Source: Megalopta genalis (taxonomy: Eukaryota > Arthropoda > Insecta > Hymenoptera > Halictidae). Taken from it: DNA of 64,000 nucleotides. Below, piece after piece: positions 38,010 to 51,397 of this stretch; position 1 is the stretch's first letter; each line of letters begins with the position of its first letter. The DNA lies in NCBI RefSeq assembly GCF_051020955.1, contig NW_027476730.1:85261-149260 (forward strand), read 5' to 3'. A program made the translations under genes and the position numbers. Below the pieces are notes generated by a model. It did not search any database. It was given only the letters and a program-made list of their open reading frames with translations, and was not told the DNA's origin.

Positions 38010-39560
38010 GGATTCGAAGATAAGTCTTCTACTTCGCATTGATTTGAAGCTAAATCATGTGATTCGAATTGATTTGAAGCTAACTCGTCTGTTTCGTCTG
38101 CATTTGAAGCTATATCACTTATATTCACAAGTATTTGAAGCTAAACCATTCGTTTTGCATGAATTTGAAGCTAAGCGTCCTACTTCGCAATAATTTGAAG
38201 CTAAATCGTGTGTTTCGCTTGCATTTGAAGCTAACTCGTTTGTTTCGCATGCAGTTGAAGCTTCATCATGTTTATCACAAGTATCTGAATCTAAACCATC
38301 TGTTTCGCATGAATGTTAAGTTAAACCATGTGTTTCGCATGAATTTGAAGCTAAATCATGTGTTTCGCTTGGATTTGAAGCCAGCTCGTCTGTTTCTCAT
38401 GCAGTTGAAGATAAATCATGTATATCACAAGAATTTGAAGCTAAACCATTTGTTTTGCATGGATTCGAAGATAAGTCTTCTACTTCGCATTGATTTGAAG
38501 CTAAATCATGTGATTCGCATTGATTTGAAGCTAAATCGTTTGTTTCGCCTGCATTTGAAGCTATATCACTTATATTCGCAAGTATTTGAAGCTAAACCAT
38601 TCGTTTTGCATGGATTTGAAGCTAAGCGTCCTACTTCGCATGAATTGGACGCTAAATCCTGTGCTTCGATTGGATTTGAAGCTAACTCGTCTGTTTCTCA
38701 TGCAGTTGAAGATAAATCATGTATATCACAAGAATTTGAAGCTAAACCATTTGTTTTGCATGGATTCGAAGATAAGTCTTCTACTTCGCATTGATTTGAA
38801 GCTAAATCATGTGATTCGAATTGATTTGAAGCTAACTCGTCTGTTTCGTCTGCATTTGAAGCTATATCACTTATATTCACAAGTATTTGAAGCTAAACCA
38901 TTCGTTTTGCATGAATTTGAAGCTAAGCGTCCTACTTCGCAATAATTTGAAGCTAAATCGTGTGTTTCGCTTGCATTTGAAGCTAACTCGTTTGTTTCGC
39001 ATGCAGTTGAAGCTTCATCATGTTTATCACAAGTATCTGTATCTAAACCATCTGTTTCGCATGAATGTTAAGTTAAACCATGTGTTTCGCATGAATTTGA
39101 AGCTAAATCATGTGTTTCGCTTGGATTTGAAGCCAGCTCGTCTGTTTCTCATGCAGTTGAAGATAAATCATGTATATCACAAGAATTTGAAGCTAAACCA
39201 TTTGTTTTGCATGGATTCGAAGATAAGTCTTCTACTTCGCATTGATTTGAAGCTAAATCATGTGATTCGCATTGATTTGAAGCTAAATCGTTTGTTTCGC
39301 CTGCATTTGAAGCTATATCACTTATATTCGCAAGTATTTGAAGCTAAACCATTCGTTTTGCATGGATTTGAAGCTAAGCGTCCTACTTCGCATGAATTGG
39401 ACGCTAAATCCTGTGCTTCGATTGGATTTGAAGCTAACTCGTTTGTCTCGCATGCTGTTCAAGCTAAATCATGTATATCACAAGTATTTGAAGCTAAACC
39501 ATTTGATTCGCATAGGTTTGAAAATAAGCCTACTACTTCTCATTGATTTGAAGCTAAATC
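38010..39560. repeat. 752-bp tandem duplication
   Basis: The order from 38060 to about 38810 is repeated at 38812-39560 with an offset of 752 (25 x 30 + 2). Shared variants are CATTCGTTTTGCATG, AAGCGTCCTACTTCGC, GAAGCTTCATCATG, GAATGTTAAGTTAAACC, GCCAGCTCGTCTG and CACAAGAATTTG. Single differences such as TATCTGAATC and TATCTGTATC near 38282 and 39034 show a very recent event. Confidence 0.9.
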
Positions 39561-41130
39561 ATGTCTTTCGCTTGGATTTGAAGCTAACTGGTTTGTTTTT
39601 TCATACAGTTGACGCTAAATCATGTATAATACAAGTATTTGAAGCTAAATCGTGTGTTTCGCATGGATTTGAAGCTAAGCGTTCTACTTCGCTTGATTTT
39701 GAAGCTCAATCATGTGTTTCGCTTGGATTTGAAGCTAACTCGTATGTTTCGCATGCATTTGAAGCTAAATCATGTATATCACAAGTATTTGAAACTTAAT
39801 CATTCGGTTCGCATGGATTTGAAGCTAAGCCTTCTACTTCGCATTGATTTGTGACTAAATCATGTGTTCCGCATGGTTTTCAAGATACCTCGTTTGCTTC
39901 GCATGCAGTTGAATCTAAATAATGTATTTCACATGTATTTGAAGCTTCTTCTTCGCATTGATTTTAAGACAAATCGTGTGTTTCGCATGTATTCGAAGCT
40001 AGCTCGTTTGTTTCGCCTGCATTTGAAGCTATATCAGTTATATTCGCAAGTATTTGACGGTCAATCATTCGTTTCGCATGAATTTGAAGCTAAGCCTACT
40101 ACTTCGCATTGATATGAAGCTAAATCACGTATTTCGCTTGGATTTGAAGCTAACTCGTTTGTTTAGCATGCTATTCCAGCTAAATCATGTATATCACAAG
40201 TATTTGTAGCTCATTCATTTGATTCGCATGGCTTTGAAACTAAGCCTTCTACTTCAAATTAAGTTGAAGCTAAATCATGTGTTTCGCATGGATTTGAATC
40301 TAACTCGTTTGTTTCGCATGCAGTTGGTGCTAAATCATGTATATCACAAGTATTTGAATCCAAATCATTTGTGTCGCATGGATTTGAAGCCAAACCTTCT
40401 ACTTCGCATTGATTTGAAGCTACATCATGCGTTTCGCATGAATTTGAAGCTAACTCGTTTGTTTCGCATGCATTTGAAGCTATATCACTTATATTCACAA
40501 GTATTTGAAGGTCAATCATTCGTTTCGCATGAATTTGAAGCTAAGCCTTCTACTTCGCATTAATTGGAAGCTTAATCATGTGTTTCGCTTGGATTTGAAG
40601 CTAACTCGTTTGTATCGCATGCAGTTGACGCTAAATCATGTATATCACAAGTATTTGAAGCAAAACCATTTGATTCGCATGGATTTGAAACTGAGACTTC
40701 TACTTCGCATATATTTGAAGCTGAACCATGTGATTCGCGTGGATTTGAAGCAAACTCGTTTGATTCGAATGCAGTTGAAGCTAAATAATGTATACTACAA
40801 GTATTTGAAGCTAAACTATTTGTTTCGCATGGATTTGAAGCTAAGCCTTCTACTTCGCACTGATTTGCAACTAAATCATGTGTTTCGCTTGGATTTGAAG
40901 CTAACTTGTTTGATTATTCATGCAGATGACGCCAAATCGTGTATAAAAAAAAGTATTTGAAACTAAATCATGCGTTTCGCATGGATTTGAAGCTCAGCAT
41001 TCTACTTCGCTTGATTTTGAAGCTAAATTATGTGTTTCGCTTGGATTTGAATCTAACTCGTTTGTTTCGTATGCAATTAAAGCTAAATTATTGTTTATCA
41101 CAAGTATCTGAATCTAAACCATCTGTTTCC
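39561..41130. repeat. Linking satellite segment
   Basis: These are mixed units including 31-nt TTATATTCGCAAG types (near 40038 and 40490 in the form TTATATTCACAAG), a shortened GAAGCTTCTTCTTCGC unit near 39943 (also near 31127), and TATAAAAAAAAGTATTTG near 40942. The last is an eight-A run, compatible with slippage of the normal TATATCACAAG. No gene is visible. Confidence 0.65.
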
Positions 41131-43689
41131 CATGAATATTAAGCTAAACCATGTGTTTCGCATGGATTTGAAGCTAAGCCTTCTACTTCGCATTGATTTG
41201 AAGTTAAATCGTGTGCTTCGCATGGATTTGAAGCTAACTCGTTTGTTTCACATGCCGTTGATGCTAAATCATGTATATCACAAGTATTTGAAGCTGAACC
41301 ATTTGATTCTCGTGAAAATTAAGCTAAACCATGTGTTTCGCTTGGATTTGAAGCTAATCCTTCTACTTCGCATTGATTTGAAGCTAAATCATGTGTTTCG
41401 CTTGGATTTGGAGCTAACTCGTTTGTTTCGCATACATTTGAAGCTAAATCATGTATATCACAAGTATTTGAAGCAAAACCATTTGATTCGCATGGATTTG
41501 AAACAAAGCCTTCTACTTCGCATTGATATGAAGCTAAATCATGTTTTTCGCTTGGATTTGAAACTAAGCCTTCTACTTCGCATTGAATTGAAGCTAAATC
41601 ATGTGTTTCGCATGGATTTGAAGCTAACTCGTTTGGTTCGCATGCCGTTGATGCTAAATCATGTATATCACAAGTATTTGTAGCAAAACCATTTGTTTCG
41701 CATGGATTTGAAGCTAAGCCTTCTACTTCGCTTTGATTTGAAGCTAAGTCATGTGTTTCGCATGAATTTGAAGCCAACTCGTTTGTTTCGCCTGCAGTTG
41801 ATTCTAAATCATGTATTTTACAAGTATTTGAACCTAAACCATTTGTTCCTCATGTATTTGAAGCTAAGCCTTCCACTTCGCATTGATGTGAAGCTAAATC
41901 ATGTGTTTCGCTTGGATTTGAAGCTAACTCGATTGTTTCGAATGCAGTTGATGCTAAATCATGTATCTCACAAGTATTTGAAGCTGAACCATTTGATTCT
42001 CGTGAAAATTAAGCTAAACCATATGTTTCGCTTGGATTTGAAGCTAAGCCTTCTACTTCGCATTGATTTGAAGCTGAATCATGTGCTTCGCTTGGATTTG
42101 GAGCTATCTCGTTTGTTTCGCATACATTTGAAGCTAAATCATGTATATCACAAGTAATAGAACCAAAACCATTTGATTCGCATGGATTTGAAACAAAGCC
42201 TTCTACTTCGCATTGATTTGAAGCTAAATCATGTTTTTCGCTTGGATTTGAAACTGAGCCTTCTACTTCGCATTGATTGGAAGCTAAATCTGGTGTTTGG
42301 TATGGATTTGAAGCTAACACGGTTGTTTCACCTGCATTCGAAGTTATATCACGTATAATCGCAAGTATTTGAAGCCCAGTCATCCGTTTCGCATGGATTT
42401 GAAGCTAAGCCTTCTACTTCGCATTGATTTGAAGCTAAATCATATGTTTCGCTTGGATTTGAAGGTAACACGTTTGTTTCACTTGCAGTTGAAGCTCAAT
42501 CATGTATATCACAAGTATTTGAAGCTGAACAATTTGTTTCGCATGAATACTAAGTTAAACCATGTGTTTCGCATGAGTATTAAGCTAAACCATGTTTTTG
42601 TAATGAATTTGAAGCTAAATCATGTGTTTCGCATGGATTTGAAGCCAACTCGTTTGTTTCGCCTGCAGTTGATTCTAAATCATGTATATCACAAGTATTT
42701 GTATCAAAACCATTTGTTTCGCATGGATTTGAAGCTAAGCCGTCCACTTCGCATTGATGTGAAGCTAAATCATGTGTTTGCTTGGATTTGAAGCTAACTC
42801 GATTGTTTCGAATGCAGTTGATGCTAAACCATGTATATCACAAGTATTTGAAGCTGAACCATTTGATTCTCGTGAAAATTAAGCTAAACCATGTGTTTCG
42901 CTTGGATTTGAAGCTAAGCCTTCTACTTCGCATTGATTTGAAGCTAAATCATGTGTTAGGCTTGGATTTGAAACTAAGCCTTCTACTTCTCATTGATTGG
43001 AAGCTAAAACTTGTGTTTGGTATGGATTTGAAGCTAACTCGTTTGTTTCGCCTGCATTCGAAGTTATATCACGTATAATCGCAAGTATTTGAAGCTCAGT
43101 CATCCGTTTCGCATGGATTTGAAGCTAAGCCTTCTACCTCGCATTGATTTGAAGCTAAATCATATGTTTCGCTTGGATTTGAAGGTAACACGTTTGTTTC
43201 ACTTGCAGTTGAAGCTCAATCATGTATATCACAAGTATTTGAAGCTGAACCATTTGATTCTCGTGAAAATTTAGCTAAACCATGTGTTTCGTTTGGATTT
43301 GAAGCTAAGCCTTCTACTTCGCATTGATTGGAAGCTAAATCATGTGTTTCGCTTGGATTTGGAGCTATCTCGTTTGTTTCGCATACATTTGAAGCTAAAT
43401 CATGTATATCACAAGTAATAGAACCAATACCATTTGATTCGCATGGATTTGAAACAAAGCCTTCTACTTCGCATTGATTTGAAGCTAAATCATGTTTTTC
43501 GCTTGGATTTGAAACTAAGCCTTCTACTTCGCATTGAATTGAAGCTAAATCATTTGTTTCGCATGAATTTGAATCTAACTCGTTTGTCTTGCTTGCATTC
43601 GAAGCTATATCTCTTACATTCGCAAGTATTTGAAGTTCAATCATTCGTTTCGCATGGATTTGAAACCTAAGTCTTCTAGTTCGCATTGA

Positions 43690-44060
43690 TTTGAAGCTAA
43701 ATCATGTGTTTCGCTTGGATTTGAAGCTAATTCGGTTATTTTGGATGCAGTTGAAGCTAAATCATGTATATCACAAGTATTTGAAGCTGAACAATTTGTT
43801 TTGCATGAATATTAAGTTAAACCATGTGTTTCGCATGAGTATTAAGCTAAACCATGTGATTCGCATTGATTTGAAGCTAAATCATGTGCTTCGCATGGAT
43901 TTGAAGCTAACTCGTTTGTTTCGCATACATTTGAAGCTAAATCACGTATATCACAACTATTTGAAGCTAAACTATTTGTTTCGCATGGATTCGATGATCA
44001 GCCTTCTATTTCGCATAGATTTGAAGCTAAATCATGTATATCACAAGTATTTGTAGCAAA
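43690..44060. repeat. U block, copy 1
   Basis: The variant order ATTCGGTTATTTTGGATGC, GAATATTAAGTTAAACC, CACGTATATCACAAC, GATTCGATGATCAGCC and CGCATAGATTTG recurs at 45830-46220 and 59440-59830. A shortened version of its 3' part lies at 60600-60760. Confidence 0.8.
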
Positions 44061-44531
44061 ACCATTTGTTTCGCATGGATTTGAAGCTAAGCCTTCTACT
44101 TCGCTTTGATTTGAAGCTAAATCATGTGTTCCGCATGGATTTGAAGCTAACTTGTTTGTTTCGCATGCAGTTGAATCTAAATCATGTATATCACAAGTAT
44201 TTGTATCAAAACCATTTGTTTCGCATGGATTTGAAGCTAAGCCTTCTACTTCGCATTGATTTGAAGATAAATCATGCGTTTCGCATGGATTTGAAACTAA
44301 GCCTTCTACTTCGCATTGATTTGAAGCTAAATCATGTGTTTCGCTTGGATTTGAAACTAAGCCTTCTACTTCGCATTGATTTGAAGCTAAATCATGTGTT
44401 TCGCTTGGATCTGAAACTAAGCCTTCTACTTCGCATTGATTGGAAGCTAAATCTTGTGTTTGGTATGGATTTGATGCTAACTCGGTTGTTTCGCCTGCAT
44501 TCGAAGTTATATCACGTATAATCTCAAGTAT

Positions 44532-45252
44532 TTGAAGCCCAGTCATCCGTTTCGCATGGATTTGAAACAAAGCCTTCTACTTCGCATTGATTTGAAGCTA
44601 AATCATGTTTTTCGCTTGGATTTGAAGCTAACTCGATTGTTTCGAATGCAGTTGATGATAAATCATGTATATCACAAGTATTTGAAACTGACCCATTTGA
44701 TTCTCGTGAAAATTAAGCCAAACCATGTGTTTCGCTTGGATTTGAAGCTAAGCCTTCTACTTCGCATTGATTTGAAACTAAATCATGTGTTTCGCATGGA
44801 TTTGAAGCTAACTTGTTTATTTCGCATGCAGTTGAAGCTAAATCATGTATATCACAAGTATTTGTATCAAAACCATTTGTTTCGCATGGATTTGATGCTA
44901 AGCCTTCTACTTCGCACTGATTTGAAGATAAATAATGCGTTTCGCATGGATTTGAAGCTAACTCATTTGTTTCGCATGCAGTTGATGCTAAACCATGTAT
45001 ATCACAAGTATTTGAAGCTGAACCATTTGATTCTCGTGAAAATTAAGCTAAACCATGTGTTTCGCTTGGATTTGAAGCTAAGCCTTCTACTTCGCATTGA
45101 TTTGAAGCTAAATCATGTGTTAGGCTTGGATTTGAAACTAAGCCTTCTACTTCTCATTGATTGGAAGCTAAAACTTGTGTTTGGTATGGATTTGAAGCTA
45201 ACTCGTTTGTTTCGCCTGCATTCGAAGTTATATCACGTATAATCGCAAGTAT
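44532..45252. repeat. 721-bp HOR copy
   Basis: The landmark GAAGCCCAGTCATCCG at 44534 and GAAGCCCAGTCATTCG at 45255 are 721 bp apart (24 x 30 + 1). The first 230 bp after each are nearly identical (GAAACAAAGCC, TCATGTTTTTCGC, GAAACTGACCC), then the copies diverge. Confidence 0.8.
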
Positions 45253-45829
45253 TTGAAGCCCAGTCATTCGTTTCGCATGGATTTGAAACAAAGCCTTCTA
45301 CTTCGCATTGATTTGAAGCTAAATCATGTTTTTCGCTTGGATTTGAAGCTAACTCGATTGTTTCGAATGCAGTTGATTATAAATCATGTATATCACAAGT
45401 ATTTGAAACTGACCCATTTGATTCTCGTGAAAATTAAGCCAAACCATGTGTTTCGCTTGGATTTGAAGCTAAGCCTTCTACTTCGCATTGATTGGAAGCT
45501 AAATCATGTGTTTCGCATGGATTTGGAGCTAACTCGTTTGTTTCGCATACATTTGAAGCTAAATCATGTATATCACAAGTATTTGAAGCAAAACCATTTG
45601 ATTCGCATGGATTTGAAACAAAGCCTTCTACTTCGCATTGATTTGAAGCTAAATCATGTTTTTCGCTTGGATTTGAAACTAAGCCTTCTACTTCCCATTG
45701 AATTGAAGCTAAATCATGTGTTTCGCATGAATTTGAATCTAACTCGTTTGTTTTGCTTGCATTCGAAGCTATATCTCTTACACTCGCAAGTATTTGAAGT
45801 TCAATCATTCGTTTCGCATGGATTTGAAG

Positions 45830-46220
45830 CTAAGGCTTCTAGTTCGCATTGATTTGAAGCTAAATCATGTGTTTCGCTTGGATTTGAAGCTAATTCGGTT
45901 ATTTCGGATGCAGTTGAAGCTAAATCATGTATATCACAAGTATTTGAAGCTGAACAATTTGTTTCGCATGAATATTAAGTTAAACCATGTGTTTCCCATG
46001 AGTATTAAGCTAAACCATGTGATTAGCATTGATTTGAAGCTAAATCATGTGCTTCGCATACATTTGAAGCTAACTCGTTTGTTTCGCATACATTTGAAGC
46101 TAAATCACGTATATCACAACTATTTGAAGCTAAACTATTTGTTTCGCATGGATTCGATGATCAGCCTTCTATTTCGCATAGATTTGAAGCTAAATCATGT
46201 ATATCACAAGTATTTGTAGC
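45830..46220. repeat. U block, copy 2
   Basis: It matches copy 1 with small changes, for example TTTCCCATGAG and GATTAGCATTG near 45993 and 46020. It leads into the 541-bp pair. Confidence 0.8.
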
Positions 46221-46249
46221 AATACCATTTGTTTCACATGGATTTGAAG

Positions 46250-47115
46250 CTAAGCCTTCTACTTAGCTTTGATTTGAAGCTAAATCATGTGTTCCGCATG
46301 GATTTGAAGCTAACTTGTTTGTTTCGCATGCAGTTGAAGCTAAATCATGTATATCACAAGTATTTGTATCAAAACCATTTGTTTCGCATGGATTTGAAGC
46401 TAAGCCTTCTACTTCGCATTGATTTGAAGATAAATCATGCGTTTCGCATGGATTTGAAACTAAGCCTTCTACTTCGCATTGATTGGAAGCTAAATCTTGT
46501 GTTTGCTATGGATTTGAAGCTAACTCGGTTGTTTCGCCTGCATTCGAAGTTATATCACGTATAATCGCAAGTATTTGAAGCACAGTCATCCGTTTCGCAT
46601 GGATTTGAAGCTAAGCCTTCTACTTCGCATTGATTTGAAGATAAATCATGCGTTTCGCATGGATTTGAAGCTAACTCGTTTGTTTCGCATGCCGTTGATG
46701 CTAAATCATGTATATCACAAGTATTTGAAGCTGAACCATTTGATTCTCGTGAAAATTAAGCTAAACCATGTGTTTCGCTTGGATTTGAAGCTAAGCCTTC
46801 TACTTAGCTTTGATTTGAAGCTAAATCATGTGTTCCGCATGGATTTGAAGCTAACTTGTTTGTTTCGCATGCAGTTGAAGCTAAATCATGTATATCACAA
46901 GTATTTGTATCAAAACCATTTGTTTCGCATGGATTTGAAGCTAAGCCTTCTACTTCGCATTGATTTGAAGATAAATCATGCGTTTCGCATGGATTTGAAA
47001 CTAAGCCTTCTACTTCGCATTGATTGGAAGCTAAATCTTGTGTTTGCTATGGATTTGAAGCTAACTCGGTTGTTTCGCCTGCATTCGAAGTTATATCACG
47101 TATAATCGCAAGTAT
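46250..47115. repeat. 541-bp duplication
   Basis: Bases about 46250-46600 recur at about 46791-47140 with an offset of 541 (18 x 30 + 1). Shared variants are CTTCTACTTAGC, TGTGTTTGCTATGG and GAAGCACAGTCATCCG. The 31-nt unit at the end of each copy supplies the extra base. Confidence 0.86.
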
Positions 47116-47189
47116 TTGAAGCACAGTCATCCGTTTCGCATGGATTTGAAGCTAAGCCTTCTACGTCGCACTGATTTGAAGCTAAATCA

Positions 47190-47640
47190 TGTGTTTGGTT
47201 TGGATTTGAAGGCAACACGATAGTTTCGCACGCAGATGAAGCTAAACCAAGTATATCACAAGTATGTGAAGCTGAACCATTTGATTCGCATGAATATTAA
47301 GCTAAACCATGTGTTTCGCACGAATATTAAGCTAAACCATGTGTTTCGCATGAATTTGCAGCTAAATGATGTGTTTCACATGGATTTGAAGCTAACTCGT
47401 TTGTTTCGCCTGCATTTGAAGCTATATTACTTATATCGCAAGTATTTGAAGCTAAATCATTTGTGTCGCATGGATTTGCAGCTAAGACTTCTATTTCGCA
47501 TTGATTTGAACCTAAATCAACCGTTTCGCATGTATTTGAAGCTATCACGTTTGTTTCGCCTGTATTTGAAGCTATATCACATATATTCGCAAGTATTTGA
47601 AGGTCAATCATTCGTTTCGCATGAATTTGAAGCTAAGCCT
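47190..47640. repeat. V block, copy 1
   Basis: The variant order GGTTTGGATTTGAAGGC, CACGCAGATGAAGC, GCAGCTAAATGATG, TATATTACTTATATCGC, AAGACTTCTATTTCG and AAATCAACCG recurs at about 58940-59450 and, with an internal deletion, at about 61870-62190. Confidence 0.8.
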
Positions 47641-50314
47641 TCTACTTCGCATTGATTTGAAGCTAAATCATGTGTTTCGCTTGGATTTGAAGCTAAGCCT
47701 TCTACTTCGCATTGATTTGAAGCTAAATCATGTGTTTCGCTTGGATTTGAAACTGAGCCTTCTACTTCGCATTGATTGGAAGCTAAATCTTGTGTTTGGT
47801 ATGGTTTTGAAGCTAACACGGTTGTTTCGCCTGCATTCGAAGTTATATCACGTATAATCGCAAGTATTTGAAGCTCAAACATCCGTTTCGCATGGATTTG
47901 AAGCTAAGCCTTCTACTTCGCATTGATTTGAAGCTAAATCATATGTTTCGCTTGGATTTGAAGGTAACACGTTTGTTTCACTTGCAGTTGATGCTCAATC
48001 ATGTATGTCACAAGTATTTGAAGCTGAACAATTTGTTTCGCATGAATACTAAGTTAAACCATGTGTTTCGCATGAGTATTAAGCTAAACCATGTTTTTGT
48101 AATGAATTTGAAGCTAAATCATGTGTTTCGCATGGATTTGAGGCCAACTCGTTTGTTTCGCCTGCAGTTGATTCTAAATCATGTATTTTACAAGCATTTG
48201 AATCTAAACCATTTGTTCCTCATGTATTTGAAGCTAAGCCTTCCACTTCGCATTGATGTGAAGCTAAATCATGTGTTTCGCTTGGATTTGAAGCTAACTC
48301 GATTGTTTCGAATGCAGTTGATGCTAAATCATGTATATCACAAGTATTTGAAGCTGAACTATTTGATTCTCGTGAAAATTAAGCTAAACCATATGTTTCG
48401 CTTGGATTTGAAGCTAAACCTTCTACTTCGCATTGATTTGAAGCTAAATCATGTGTTTCGCTTGGATTTGAAACTGAGCCTTCTACTTCGCATTGATTGG
48501 AAGCTAAATCTTGTGTTTGGTATGGATTTGAAGCTAACACGGTTGTTTCGCCTGCATTCGAAGTTATATCACGTTTAATCGCAAGTATTTGAAGCTCAGT
48601 CATCCGTTTCGCATGGATTTGAAGCTAAGCCTTCTACTTCGCATTGATTTGAAGCTAAATCATATGTTTCGCTTGGATTTGAAGGTAACACGTTTGTTTC
48701 ACTTGCAGTTGACGCTCAATCATGTATGTCACAAGTATTTGAAGCTGAACAATTTGTTTCGCATGAATACTAAGTTAAACCATGTGTTTCGCATGAGTAT
48801 TAAGCTAAACCATGTTTTTGTAATGAATTTGAAGCTAAATCATGTGTTTCGCATGGATTTGAAGTCAACTCGTTTGTTTCGCCTGCAGTTGATGCTAAAT
48901 CGTGTATATCACAAGTATTTGAAGCTGAACCATTTGATTCTCGTGAAAATTAAGCTAAACCATATGTTTCGCTTGGATTTGAAGCTAAGCCTTCTACTTC
49001 GCATTGATTTGAAGCTAAATCATGTGTTTCGCTTGGATTTGGAGCTAACTCATTTGTTTCTCCTGCATTTGAACCAATATCACTTATATTCGCCAGTATT
49101 TGCAGATAAATCATTCGTTTCTCATGGATTTGTATCTAAGCCCCCAACTTCGTATTGATTTGAAGCTGAACCATGTATTCGCTTGTATTTGAGGCCAACT
49201 CGTTTGTTTCGCCTGCAGTAGAAGCTAAATCATGTATATCACAAGTATTTGAAGCTGAACAATTTGTTTCGCATGAATACTAAGTTAAACCATGTGTTTC
49301 GCATGAGTATTAAGCTAAACCATGTTTTTGTAATGAATTTGAAGCTAAACCATGTGTTTCGCATGGATTTGAAGCCAACTCGTTTGTTTCGCCTGCAGTT
49401 GATTCTAAATCATGTATTTTACAAGTATTTGAACCTAAACCATTTGTTCCTCATGTATTTGAAGCTAAGCCTTCCACTTCGCATTGATGTGAAGCTAAAT
49501 CATGTGTTTCGCTTGGATTTGAAGCTAACTCGATTGTTTCGAATGCAGTTGATGCTAAATCATGTATATCACAAGTATTTGAAGCTGAACCATTTGATTC
49601 TCGTGAAAATTAAGCTAAATCATGTGTTTCGCTTGGATTTGAAACTGAGCCTTCTACTTCGCATTGATTTGAAGCTAAATCATTTGTGTCGTATGGATTC
49701 GAAAATCAGTCTCCTACTTCGCATTGATTTGGAGCTAAATCATGTATTTCGCATGGATTTAAAGCTAACACGTTTGTTTCGCATGCAGTTGAAGCTAATT
49801 CATGTATATCACAAGTATTTGAAGCTAAACCATTTCTTTCGCATGGATTTGAAGGTAAGCCTTCTACTTCGCATTGATTTGAAGATAAATCATGCGTTTC
49901 GCATGGATTTGAAGCTAACTCGTTTGTTTCGCATGCAGTTGATGCTAAATCATGTATATCACAAGTATTTGAAGCTGAACCATTTGATTCTCGTGAAAAT
50001 TAAGCTATACCATGTGTTTCGCTTGGATTTGAAGCTAAGCCTTCTACTTCGCATTGATTTGAAGCTAAATCATGTGTTAGGCTTGGATTTGAAACTAAGC
50101 CTTCTACTTCGCATTGATTGGAAGCTAAAACTTGTGTTTGGTATGGATTTGATGCTAACACGGTTGTTTCGCCTGCATTCGAAGTTATATCACGTATAAT
50201 CGCAAGTATTTGAAGCTCAGTCATCCGTTTCGCATGGATTTGTAGCTAAGCCTTCTACTTCGCATTGATTTGAAGCTAAATCATGTGTTTCGCTTGGATT
50301 TGAAGCTAAGCCTT

Positions 50315-51397
50315 CTACTTCGCATTGATTTGAAGCTAAATCATGTGTTTCGCTTGGATTTGAAACTGAGCCTTCTACTTCGCATTGATTGGAAGCTAAA
50401 TCTTGTGTTTGGTATGGATTTGAAGCTAACACGGTTGTTTCGCCTGCATTCGAAGTTATATCACGTATAATCGCAAGTATTTGAAGCTCAGTCATCCGTT
50501 TCGCATGGATTTGAAGCTAAGCCTTCTACTTCGCATTGATTTGAAGCTAAATCATATGTTTCGCTTGGATTTGAAGGTAACACGTTTGTTTCACTTGCAG
50601 TTGAAGCTCAATCATGTATGTCACAAGTATTTGAAGCTGAACAATTTGTTTCGCATGAATACTAAGTTAAACCATGTGTTTCGCATGAGTATTAAGCTAA
50701 ACCATGTTTTTGTAATGAATTTGAAGCTAAATCATGTGTTTCGCATGGATTTGAGGCCAACTCGTTTGTTTCGCCTGCAGTTGATTCTAAATCATGTATT
50801 TTACAAGCATTTGAATCTAAACCATTTGTTCCTCATGTATTTGAAGCTAAGCCTTCCACTTCGCATTGATGTGAAGCTAAATCGTGTGTTTCGCTTGGAT
50901 TTGAAGCTAACTCGATTGTTTCGAATGCAGTTGATGCTAAATCATGTATATCACAAGTATTTGAAGCTGAACTATTTGATTCTCGTGAAAATTAAGCTAA
51001 ACCATATGTTTCGCTTGGATTTGAAGCTAAACCTTCTACTTCGCATTGATTTGAAGCTAAATCATGTGTTTCGCTTGGATTTGAAACTGAGCCTTCTACT
51101 TCGCATTGATTTGGAGCTAAATCATGTATTTCGCATGGATTTAAAGCTAACACGTTTGTTTCGTATGCAGTTGAAGCTAATTCATGTATATCACAAGTAT
51201 TTGAAGCTAAACCATTTCTTTCGCATGGATTTGAAGGTAAGCCTTCTACTTCGCATTGATTTGAAGCTAAATCATGTGTTCCGCTTGGATTTGAAGCTAA
51301 CTTGTTTGTTTCGCATGCAGTTGAAGCTAAATCATGTATATCACAAGTATTAGTATCAAAACCATTTGTTTCGCATGGATTTGAAGCTAAGCCTTCT
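50315..51397. repeat. Approximately 1.08-kb segment nearly identical to 55030-56112
   Basis: The offset is 4715 bp. Shared private variants include TATGTCACAAG, GATTTGAGGCC, AAATCGTGTGTTTCGC near 50880 and 55595, TTGAAGCTGAACTATTTG and GTATTAGTATC. I saw no difference by eye in the part that can be read as protein. The left edge is where AAGCCTTC in one copy is AAGCTTTC in the other; the right edge is where CTACTTCG is CTACATCG. Confidence 0.88.

Noticed and set aside
40935..40955. The eight-A run as a poly(A) tail or retroposon scar
   Set aside because: It sits inside a normal unit in place of TATATCACAAG, with satellite on both sides and no target-site duplication; slippage is enough to explain it.
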